Assembly (NCBI RefSeq): GCF_020524285.1
Contig: NZ_JAIVKX010000001.1
Coordinates: 1 to 64,000 of the forward strand
Length of the DNA: 64,000 bases
From: Alloyangia pacifica
GTDB taxonomy: Bacteria > Pseudomonadota > Alphaproteobacteria > Rhodobacterales > Rhodobacteraceae
Direction: 5' to 3'
A program made the translations under genes and the position numbers. A model generated the notes under the pieces. The model saw only the letters and a program-made list of their open reading frames with translations. It ran no database searches and had not been told where the DNA came from. This document shows, piece by piece, positions 53,632-62,176 of the stretch. Each line of letters starts with the position of its first letter. Position 1 is the first letter of the stretch.

Positions 53632-54783
53632 ATGGCAGGACACGGCGGCGGCCCCTGGGGCGGCGGTGGCAATCAGGGAGGTGGCAGGCCTCCCAGCGGT
53701 GGCGGAGGCGGCAACAACGGCGGCCGGCGCCCCGAGGATCCGCAGATCCCCGAGATTGACGAGCTGATGAAGAAGGGCCAGGAGCGGCTGCGCGTGCTGA
53801 TGGGCGGGCGCGGTGGCGGTGGCAACACCAATGGCACCGGCGGCGGCTCCGGCGGTCCGAAGTTCAACCGCGGCACCGTGGCAATCGCCGCGCTGGCGGC
53901 GATCGGCGTCTGGGCCTGGATGAGCTTCTACACCGTGCGCCCCGAGGAACAGTCGGTGGAGCTTTTCCTCGGCAAGTATTCCTCGACCGGCAACCCCGGT
54001 CTGAACTTCGCACCTTGGCCCTTCGTGACGCATGAGGTGGTCAACGTGACCTCCGAGCGCACCGAGACCATCGGCAACGGCCGAGATGCGGCGGACAGCC
54101 TGATGCTGACCACCGATGCGAACATCGTCGACATCGAGTTCCAGGTGGTCTGGAACATCAACGATCCGGCGAAGCTGCTGTTCAACATCCGCGACCCGCA
54201 GCTGACCGTCCAGGCGGTCTCGGAGGCGGTGATGCGCGAGATCATCGCGGCGAGCAACCTCGCGCCGATCCTCAACCGCGACCGCGGCATCATCGCCGAC
54301 ACCGCGCGCGAGCAGATCCAGGCGACGCTCGACGAGTACGAAAGCGGCATCAACATCGTGCGGATCAACCTCGACACGGCCGACCCGCCCCGCGAGGTGA
54401 TCGACGCCTTCCGCGAGGTGCAGGCCGCCGAGCAGGAGCGCGACCGTCTCGAACGCCAGGCCGACGCCTACGCCAACCGCGTGGTCGCCGAGGCCCGCGG
54501 TGAAGCGGCGCAGATCCGCGAGCAGGCCGAGGGCTACCGCGCCCGCGTGGTCAACGAGGCACTGGGTGAAGCCAGCCGCTTCTCGGCCGTGCGCGAGGAA
54601 TACGCCAAGGCGCCCGAGGTCACCCGCCGCCGTCTCTACCTCGAGACGATGGAGAAGGTCCTGGGCAGCGTCGACAAGACCATCCTCGACGAGGGTCTGA
54701 CCGGCGAGGGCGGTGTCGTGCCCTACCTGCCGCTGAACGAGCTGAACCGCAGCCGAACCACCACCACCGAGGGAGGCAACTGA
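53632..54783 (+). CDS. hflK: HflK, membrane-bound SPFH protein of the HflKC complex
   Basis: A 383-residue protein. A glycine-rich cytoplasmic N-terminus (GGGPWGGGGNQGGGRPP and similar runs) is followed by one hydrophobic helix (about 83-100). An SPFH/band 7 domain starts YTVRPEEQSVE, and an alanine/glutamate-rich coiled-coil follows. HflK and HflC form a periplasmic cage that regulates the FtsH protease. hflC begins one base after the stop. Confidence 0.95.
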   Translation: MAGHGGGPWGGGGNQGGGRPPSGGGGGNNGGRRPEDPQIPEIDELMKKGQERLRVLMGGRGGGGNTNGTGGGSGGPKFNRGTVAIAALAAIGVWAWMSFYTVRPEEQSVELFLGKYSSTGNPGLNFAPWPFVTHEVVNVTSERTETIGNGRDAADSLMLTTDANIVDIEFQVVWNINDPAKLLFNIRDPQLTVQAVSEAVMREIIAASNLAPILNRDRGIIADTAREQIQATLDEYESGINIVRINLDTADPPREVIDAFREVQAAEQERDRLERQADAYANRVVAEARGEAAQIREQAEGYRARVVNEALGEASRFSAVREEYAKAPEVTRRRLYLETMEKVLGSVDKTILDEGLTGEGGVVPYLPLNELNRSRTTTTEGGN

Positions 54784-54784
54784 C

Positions 54785-55759
54785 ATGCGCAAATCGACCT
54801 ATTTGCTGCCGGTCGTCGTCGTCCTGGCGGTCATCGCGCTCTCGTCGATCTTCGTCGTGGACGAGCGCGAGAAGGCGCTGGTGATGCAGTTCGGCCAGAT
54901 CAAGTCCGTCAAGGAAGAGCCGGGTCTCGCGTTCAAGATTCCGCTGATCCAGGAAGTGGTGAAATACGACGACCGCATCCTGTCGCTGGACACCGAAACC
55001 ATCGAGGTCACGCCGTCGGATGACCGCCGTCTCGTGGTGGACGCCTTCGCGCGCTACCGCATCTCCGACGTGGTCCGCTTCCGGCAGGCCGTCGGCGTGG
55101 GCGGGCTGCGCACCGCCGAGGACCGCCTGTCGGGCATCCTCAACGCGCAGATCCGCGAAGTGCTGGGTGCCGACCAGGTGACCTCGGACGTGATCCTGTC
55201 GACGGATCGCCGCGGGCTGACCAACCGCATCCGTGACCAGGCACGCCAGCAGGCGCTGTCGCTGGGTCTCGACGTTGTGGACGTGCGTCTCAAGCAGACC
55301 AACCTGCCGACGCAGAACCTCGACGCGACCTTCGCCCGGATGCGCGCCGAGCGTGAACGCGAGGCCGCCGACGAGATCGCCCGTGGTAACGAGGCCGCGC
55401 AGCGCGTGCGCGCGCTGGCCGACCGGACCGTGGTCGAGACGCAATCGGAAGCCAACCGCGATGGCGACATCATCCGCGGTGAGGCCGACGCGGAGCGCAA
55501 CAGCATCTTCGCCGAGGCCTATGGCGCGGACCCGGAGTTCTTTGCCTTCTACCGGTCGCTTCAGGCCTATGAGACGTCGCTCGCTTCGGGCAGCTCCTCG
55601 ATGGTCATGACGCCGAACGGCGAGTTCTTCGAGTACTTCACGTCGCAGGGCGAGATCGGCACGGTGCCGCCCGCCGCGAGCCAGGCTGACACGGCCGCCT
55701 CGACCGAGAGCTCTACCGGCGCCACGACCGGCACCGCGACCGGCACCGCGACCGAGTGA
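54785..55759 (+). CDS. hflC: HflC, partner of HflK
   Basis: A 324-residue SPFH protein with an N-terminal hydrophobic anchor (LLPVVVVLAVIALSSIFVV) and band 7 motif VDEREKALVMQFGQI. A long helix (ERERE...GNEAAQRVRALADRT) and a threonine/alanine-rich tail (TGATTGTATGTATE) complete it. It follows hflK by one base and its stop overlaps the GTG of the next gene. Confidence 0.95.
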   Translation: MRKSTYLLPVVVVLAVIALSSIFVVDEREKALVMQFGQIKSVKEEPGLAFKIPLIQEVVKYDDRILSLDTETIEVTPSDDRRLVVDAFARYRISDVVRFRQAVGVGGLRTAEDRLSGILNAQIREVLGADQVTSDVILSTDRRGLTNRIRDQARQQALSLGLDVVDVRLKQTNLPTQNLDATFARMRAEREREAADEIARGNEAAQRVRALADRTVVETQSEANRDGDIIRGEADAERNSIFAEAYGADPEFFAFYRSLQAYETSLASGSSSMVMTPNGEFFEYFTSQGEIGTVPPAASQADTAASTESSTGATTGTATGTATE

Positions 55760-55956
55760 CCGGCACGGACATACTGACGGGGATCGCTTTGGTCCTCGTG
55801 ATCGAGGGGCTGGTGTACGCACTGGCCCCTTCGCTTGTTGAGCGCATGCTCGAGGCGCTGCGGCAGATGCCGCTGGAGACGCGCCGGACGCTGGGGCTCG
55901 TGACCGTCGTGACCGGGGTAGTGCTGCTGTGGATCGCCCGGAGTTTCGGCGGGTAG
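55756..55956 (+). CDS. DUF2065 small membrane protein
   Basis: A 66-residue protein of two hydrophobic helices (TDILTGIALVLVIEGLVYAL and LGLVTVVTGVVLLWIARSFG) linked by MLEALRQMPLETRR. This is the DUF2065 family that commonly follows hflC. The GTG start overlaps the hflC stop, so it is coupled to HflKC production. Function unknown. Confidence 0.85.
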   Translation: MTGTDILTGIALVLVIEGLVYALAPSLVERMLEALRQMPLETRRTLGLVTVVTGVVLLWIARSFGG

Positions 55957-56163
55957 CGCCGATATTCCCGGGGGAATGCCCCGGCCTGGCAGGCGCCGAT
56001 TGCATTTCTGCATGGATGGTTTTTCACCGGCCTGTCACATGGGCTTGAAAGCTTGAAACCTTTTCTTTGGTGGCCGCAAAAACCTCCTATGTTACGCTTG
56101 TTCATGAGGAGGCAGCCCGCCGTGCGGCCCCGTGCGGCGAGTGCCGAACAAAAGGAGTTCCCT

Positions 56164-57639
56164 GTGAAACCAGAAAATCTTGCAATGAGAGAGGGGTCGC
56201 GCCCGGTGCGCCTGATCTGGCTGGCCACCGTCTCGATGTTCATGATCGTCTCGCAGTCGATCATGGCGCAGGCGCAGAGCGCGCCCTCCAGCTTCTCGTC
56301 GCTCGCCGAGCGGGTCAGCCCCTCGGTGGTGAACATCACCACGTCGACCATGGTCGCAGGCCGTACCGGCCCGCAGGGCATCGTGCCCGAGGGCTCGCCC
56401 TTCGAGGATTTCTTCCGCGAGTTCCAGAACCCGAACCCCGGCCCCGAAGGCGACCGTCCGCGCCGCTCCTCGGCGCTCGGCTCGGGCTTCGTGGTGTCGG
56501 AAGACGGCTACATCGTCACCAACAACCACGTCATCGAGGGCGCGGACGAGATCACCATCGAGTTCTTCTCCGGCAAGGAGCTGGACGCGGAACTGGTGGG
56601 CACCGACCCCAACACCGACATCGCCCTGCTGAAGGTCGAGGCCGACGAGCCGCTGCCCTTTGTGAAGTTCGGCAACTCCGACGACTCCAAGGTCGGCGAC
56701 TGGGTCATGGCCATGGGCAACCCGCTCGGCCAGGGCTTCTCGGTCTCGGCCGGCATCGTCTCAGCCCGCAACCGCGCGCTCTCGGGCACCTATGACGACT
56801 ACATCCAGACCGACGCGGCGATCAACCGCGGCAACTCGGGTGGCCCGCTGTTCAACATGAACGGCGACGTGATCGGCGTGAACACCGCGATCCTCTCGCC
56901 CAACGGCGGCTCGATCGGCATCGGCTTCTCGATGGCGTCGAACGTGGTGACCAAGGTTGTCGACCAGCTCAAGCAATACGGCGAGACCCGCCGCGGCTGG
57001 CTCGGCGTGCGCATCCAGGACGTGACCCCGGACATGGCCGAGGCGCTGGGTCTGGAGTCCGCCGAGGGCGCCATGGTCTCGGACGTGCCGGATGGCCCGG
57101 CAATGGACGCGGGCATGAAGTCGGGTGACGTGATCGTCTCCTTTGACGGCAAGCCGGTCACCGACACCCGCCAGCTCGTGCGCATCGTCGGCAACACCGA
57201 GGTCGGCAAGTCGGTCCGCGTGGTGGTCAACCGCAACGGCAACACCGAGACGCTGCTCGTCACGCTCGGCCGCCGCGAGGAAACCGCTCAGACCGTGCCC
57301 GCCTCGCAGGAGCAGGCGACGCCGGAAGCCCCGGAGACCCGCGACCTGATGGGCCTCACGCTGTCGCCGCTCACCGCTGAGCTGCGTGCCGAGCTTGGCC
57401 TTGCGGATACCGCCAAGGGCCTGGCCGTCACCGACGTCGATCCCGCCGCGGAAGCCTATGAAAAGGGTCTGCGCGCCGGCGACGTGATCACCGAGGCCGG
57501 CCAGGCCGAAGTGCTCAGCATCGAGGACCTCGAAGACAAGGTCACCGAGGCGAAGGACGCCGGCCGCAAGTCGCTGCTGCTGCTGGTGCGCCGCGGCGGT
57601 GATCCGCGCTTCGTGGCGCTGAGCATCGAAGACAACTGA
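56164..57639 (+). CDS. Do-family periplasmic serine protease (DegP/DegQ type)
   Basis: A 491-residue protease/chaperone. The GTG start has AAAGGAG six bases upstream and gives a signal peptide (VRLIWLATVSMFMIVSQSI, cut near AQAQS). The catalytic triad is H122 (NNHVIEG), D152 (NTDIALLKV) and S225 (RGNSGGPLF). Two PDZ domains follow, at about 290-370 and 400-480. It degrades misfolded envelope proteins. It follows the hflKC unit by about 200 bases, so a linked membrane quality-control role is reasonable. A direct repeat CTTGAAA lies upstream at 56044-56058. Confidence 0.95.
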   Translation: MKPENLAMREGSRPVRLIWLATVSMFMIVSQSIMAQAQSAPSSFSSLAERVSPSVVNITTSTMVAGRTGPQGIVPEGSPFEDFFREFQNPNPGPEGDRPRRSSALGSGFVVSEDGYIVTNNHVIEGADEITIEFFSGKELDAELVGTDPNTDIALLKVEADEPLPFVKFGNSDDSKVGDWVMAMGNPLGQGFSVSAGIVSARNRALSGTYDDYIQTDAAINRGNSGGPLFNMNGDVIGVNTAILSPNGGSIGIGFSMASNVVTKVVDQLKQYGETRRGWLGVRIQDVTPDMAEALGLESAEGAMVSDVPDGPAMDAGMKSGDVIVSFDGKPVTDTRQLVRIVGNTEVGKSVRVVVNRNGNTETLLVTLGRREETAQTVPASQEQATPEAPETRDLMGLTLSPLTAELRAELGLADTAKGLAVTDVDPAAEAYEKGLRAGDVITEAGQAEVLSIEDLEDKVTEAKDAGRKSLLLLVRRGGDPRFVALSIEDN

Positions 57640-57673
57640 CCGACGCGGTTCCACAGGACCGACTCATGAAATC

Positions 57674-57701
57674 GGGGCGGGGGAAACCCTCGCCCCTTTT
57701 T
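57674..57701 (+). terminator. Terminator of the Do-type protease gene
   Basis: A 10-bp stem GGGGCGGGGG/CCCTCGCCCC (57674-57683, 57687-57696, one G-U) with a 3-base loop is followed by TTTTT. Confidence 0.8.
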
Positions 57702-57808
57702 CGTGCCCGGCCGGTATCGCTGCCTCCGGCTTTCGTCGGTGTCCTGATGCTCACGTTGGTACCCTGCTGCCTGCGCCGAGGTGAGTATCTACGCCGAGAT
57801 GACGGGCG

Positions 57809-58570
57809 TCAGGGCAGCACCCGGCGCAGCCCCGCCTGCACCTTCAGCAGCGCCGGCAGGTAGTCCTGCGCCAGCTCCTCCGGCTCCGCCTGCATCGCCG
57901 GAAGCCCGGTGTTCAGCGCCGCCACCACCTTTCCGTGCGCGTTGTAGAGCGGCACGGCAATGGAGCGCAGCCCCATCTCCACCTCCTGGTCGATGATCGC
58001 GAAGCCCTGCGCGCGCACCTGCGCGATGCGCGCGGCGATCTCCGCCGGATCGGTCAGCGACCGCGGGGTGCGCGGCGTCAGGTCCGAGCGCTCGAGCAGC
58101 GTCCGCATCTCGGCCTCGGGCAGGGCGGCCAGCAGCACCCGGCCCATCGAGGTGCAATGGGCGGGCAGCCGCGAGCCGGGCATCAGGCCGATGCTCATCA
58201 CCTTTTGCTGTGCCGCGCGGGCGAGGTAGACGATCTCGGTCTCGTCGAGGATCGACACCGAGCTCGACTGGTGGATCTGCTCCGAAAGCTGGTCGAGCCA
58301 GGGCTGCACGAGCTGCGGCAGGGGCAGGGCGGCCAGCGCCCCCATGCCGAGCCGCAGGATGCGCGGGGTGAGCTGGAAGAACTTGCCGTCGTAATCGGCG
58401 TAGCCCAGCCGGTGCAGCGTCAGCAGGCAGCGCCGGGCCGTGGCGCGGTCGAGGCCGGTGGACTCGGCCACCTGCGCGATCGACAGCCGGGGAGTCTCGG
58501 CGCGAAAGCACTCGATCACCTGCAGGCCCTTCGCCAGTGAGGCGATGAAATCGGTCGGTTTGTTCAACAT
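57809..58570 (-). CDS. IclR-family regulator of the beta-ketoadipate pathway (PcaR type)
   Basis: A 253-residue regulator. The helix-turn-helix is at about 22-55 (LSIAQVAESTGLDRATARRCLLTL), and an IclR effector domain follows with LPAHCTSMGRVLLAALPEAE. The start MLNKPTDFIASLAKGL matches PcaR/PobR-type proteins and was preferred over an ATG 21 bases upstream and a GTG further up, which would overlap an operator-like repeat. It is divergent from pcaI-pcaJ-pcaF and is their likely activator with beta-ketoadipate as ligand, by analogy to PcaR. Confidence 0.88.
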   Translation of the reverse strand: MLNKPTDFIASLAKGLQVIECFRAETPRLSIAQVAESTGLDRATARRCLLTLHRLGYADYDGKFFQLTPRILRLGMGALAALPLPQLVQPWLDQLSEQIHQSSSVSILDETEIVYLARAAQQKVMSIGLMPGSRLPAHCTSMGRVLLAALPEAEMRTLLERSDLTPRTPRSLTDPAEIAARIAQVRAQGFAIIDQEVEMGLRSIAVPLYNAHGKVVAALNTGLPAMQAEPEELAQDYLPALLKVQAGLRRVLP

Positions 58571-58617
58571 GCGCACGATTTCTCTCGGCATATGAACAAA
58601 TGTCAATATGCGCACGA
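58564..58617. promoter_or_regulatory. Two near-identical 15-bp repeats between IclR gene and pcaI
   Basis: TCAACATGCGCACGA (58564-58578) and TCAATATGCGCACGA (58603-58617) differ at one base and are 39 bp apart. They flank the divergent promoters, the first overlapping the regulator's start. They are good candidates for PcaR-type operator sites. Confidence 0.65.
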
Positions 58618-58689
58618 AATTCGTGGTTCCTGTTCCGCCCAGGTCATATTTCAGGCGCCGAGGGCGATACGCGCCCCAAGGAGGATTTC

Positions 58690-59397
58690 ATGGACAAGAC
58701 CATCGCCAGCGCCGCGGAGGCCGTTTCGGCCATTCCCGATGGCGCGACCGTGATGATCGGCGGCTTCGGCGGCTCCGGCGCGCCGATCGAGCTGATCCAC
58801 GCGCTGATCGACCACGGCGCCAAGGACCTGACCGTCGTCAACAACAACGCGGGCAACGGCCACGTCGGCCTCGCTGCGCTGATCGAACAGAAGAGGGTGA
58901 AGAAGCTGATCTGCTCCTTCCCGCGCTCGGCGGACCCGCGGGTCTTCACCGAGGCCTACCTCGCCGGAGAGATCGAGCTTGAGATCGTGCCGCAGGGCAC
59001 GCTCGCCGAGCGTATCCGGGCAGGTGGCGCGGGCATCCCCGCCTTCTACACCGCCACGAGCTACGGCACCGAGCTGGCCGAGGGCAAGCCGACCGAGGAG
59101 TTCGAGGGCAAGCACTACGTCCGCGAGCGCTGGCTCAAGGCCGACTTCGCGCTGATCAAGGCCGAACTGGCCGATCCGCACGGCAACCTGACCTACCGGA
59201 TGGCGGCGCGCAACTTCAACCCGGTGATGGCCATGGCCGCGACCCACACCATCGCGCAGGCCTCGAAGATCGTCCCGCTGGGCGGCATCGATCCCGAGCA
59301 CGTCATCACCCCGGGCATCTTCGTCGGCTCGGTGGTCGAGGTGGCGAAGCCCGCACAGGAAGAAGAGCTGAACCGGGCGGAGGCTGTCTACCCATGA
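58690..59397 (+). CDS. pcaI: 3-oxoadipate CoA-transferase subunit A
   Basis: A 235-residue CoA-transferase alpha subunit. MIGGFGGSGAPIELIHALID near the N-terminus is the family motif. With PcaJ it moves CoA from succinyl-CoA to beta-ketoadipate. The start MDKTIAS has AAGGAGG upstream. Its stop overlaps the pcaJ start by four bases. Confidence 0.93.
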   Translation: MDKTIASAAEAVSAIPDGATVMIGGFGGSGAPIELIHALIDHGAKDLTVVNNNAGNGHVGLAALIEQKRVKKLICSFPRSADPRVFTEAYLAGEIELEIVPQGTLAERIRAGGAGIPAFYTATSYGTELAEGKPTEEFEGKHYVRERWLKADFALIKAELADPHGNLTYRMAARNFNPVMAMAATHTIAQASKIVPLGGIDPEHVITPGIFVGSVVEVAKPAQEEELNRAEAVYP

Positions 59398-60101
59398 GCG
59401 ATACTGCAAGCGATACCGTGACCGACATCTCTGCCATCAAGCTGAGCAACGCCCAGATCGCCTGGCGCGCGGCGCAGGACATCGAGGACGGCGCCTACGT
59501 CAACCTCGGTATCGGCTTCCCCGAGATGGTCGCCAAGTTCCAGCCCGAGGGCAAGCAGGCGATCTTCCACACCGAGAACGGCGTGCTGGACTTCGGCGAG
59601 GCGCCGAAGCCGGGCGAAGAGGACTGGGACTGCATCAACGCCGGCAAGAAGGCGATCACCATCAAGCCGGGCACCGCGTTCTTCCACCATGCCGACAGCT
59701 TCGCCATGGTGCGCGGCGGCCATCTCGACGTGGCCATCCTCGGCGCCTACGAGATCGCGCAGAACGGTGACCTCGCCAACTGGTCCACCGGCAAGGGCGG
59801 CGTGCCGGCCGTCGGCGGCGCGATGGACCTGGTGCAGAGCGCCAAGCGCGTGGCGGTGCTGACCGACCACGTCACCAAGAAGGGCGCTCCCAAGCTGGTG
59901 GCAAGCTGCTCGCTGCCGCTGACCGGCGTCGGCTGCGTGACCCGCATCTACACCTCGTTGGCGGTGGTCGACGTGGAGGGCGGCAAGTTCGTCCTGCGCG
60001 AGAAGATCCCCGCCATCTCCTTCGACGAGTTGCAGGCCCTGACCGGTGCCCCGCTGCATGTCGAGGGTGAGGTTGGCGACCTCATCTGCCCGGAGCTCTG
60101 A
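59394..60101 (+). CDS. pcaJ: 3-oxoadipate CoA-transferase subunit B
   Basis: A 235-residue beta subunit with the catalytic glutamate E61 in HTENGVLDF and the VNLGIGFPEMVAKF segment. It overlaps pcaI by four bases, and pcaF follows one base after its stop. It acts in the cytoplasm with PcaI. Confidence 0.93.
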   Translation: MSDTASDTVTDISAIKLSNAQIAWRAAQDIEDGAYVNLGIGFPEMVAKFQPEGKQAIFHTENGVLDFGEAPKPGEEDWDCINAGKKAITIKPGTAFFHHADSFAMVRGGHLDVAILGAYEIAQNGDLANWSTGKGGVPAVGGAMDLVQSAKRVAVLTDHVTKKGAPKLVASCSLPLTGVGCVTRIYTSLAVVDVEGGKFVLREKIPAISFDELQALTGAPLHVEGEVGDLICPEL

Positions 60102-60102
60102 G

Positions 60103-61296
<1,194 letters not shown>

Positions 61297-61357
61297 CCCG
61301 ACCAGCGCTCGAAGGCGCGTGATGCCCGCTGCGCTCTGAGGCGCTCGGAAGATTTAC

Positions 61358-61390
61358 ACGGGGCGGGGGGAAACCTCCGCCCCGTTGCCG
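61358..61390 (+). terminator. Terminator of the pca operon
   Basis: A 12-bp stem (61358-61369 with 61374-61385, one G-U) around the loop GAAA is followed by TGCCGTTT. It lies 62 bases past the pcaF stop. Confidence 0.7.
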
Positions 61391-61522
61391 TTTGCGGTGC
61401 CTGCGTGGGCGGCTTTGCCATCGCGGGAGGCCCCTGCCTCTTGCATCGCCGGGCTTGCATTGCAAAGCTCGGCGCAAGCCGGGCAAAGATCCGGAGAGCA
61501 GCCTCAGAAAACGGACCCAGCC

Positions 61523-62092
61523 ATGAAGATCACCGCTTCCCTCGGCGCGGCAGCGCTTGCCCTGACCCCGCTCGCCGCGCTTGCAGACGGCACCTTCGTG
61601 CAGATCGAGCAGGCCAATACCACCGCAGGTGCGGTGCTGGCGGTGACCCGCAACCGGCTCAACTACGGCGGCGTGGTCAGCCACTGGGACGGCGGCTACT
61701 CGGTGGTCGGCAGCGTGCTCTATGGCTTCGACACGCCTTTCGGTGCGAACTTCAAGGTCGGGCCGGCCCTCGGCGGTGTCTACAACGACGGCGAAGAAGA
61801 CGAGTACGAGATCGGCGTGCGCGCCTCGCTCGATCGCTGGATGCCGACCGACTGGGGCTCGTTCTATTACCTCGCCGAGGTCAGCAGCATCGACAACAGC
61901 TGGTTCCTGCTGGCCTCGTCAGGTTGGGGCGACTCGGGCTTCGGCACCGAGGTTTCGACCGGCGGCAGCGACAGCTACAGCGAGACGACATTGGCGGTGA
62001 GCAAGCACTACGACGGGCCGGTGAGCCTGCGCATCGGCTACCGGTTCGAGGCCGCGGAGTATTTCATCGGCTTCTCGGTCAACACCTTCTGA
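61523..62092 (+). CDS. Small outer-membrane beta-barrel-like protein
   Basis: A 189-residue secreted protein. A signal peptide (MKITASLGAAALALTPLAALA) precedes a mature part of alternating polar and hydrophobic strands (NYGGVVSHWDGGYSVVGSVLYGF, then SLRIGYRFEAAEYFIGFSVNTF). It ends in an aromatic residue (NTF), as outer-membrane barrels often do. It resembles the OmpW/porin-like small barrels but I do not recognise a family. The ribosome site is weak. It converges on the glycosyltransferase gene. Confidence 0.7.
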   Translation: MKITASLGAAALALTPLAALADGTFVQIEQANTTAGAVLAVTRNRLNYGGVVSHWDGGYSVVGSVLYGFDTPFGANFKVGPALGGVYNDGEEDEYEIGVRASLDRWMPTDWGSFYYLAEVSSIDNSWFLLASSGWGDSGFGTEVSTGGSDSYSETTLAVSKHYDGPVSLRIGYRFEAAEYFIGFSVNTF

Positions 62093-62176
62093 TCTTCCGC
62101 GGGCTGGTCGCCCCCGAACAGACCGTCCCCGCGCTGACCTTGCAGGGGCAGACCTTCCACGAATGCGGCCGGGCGC

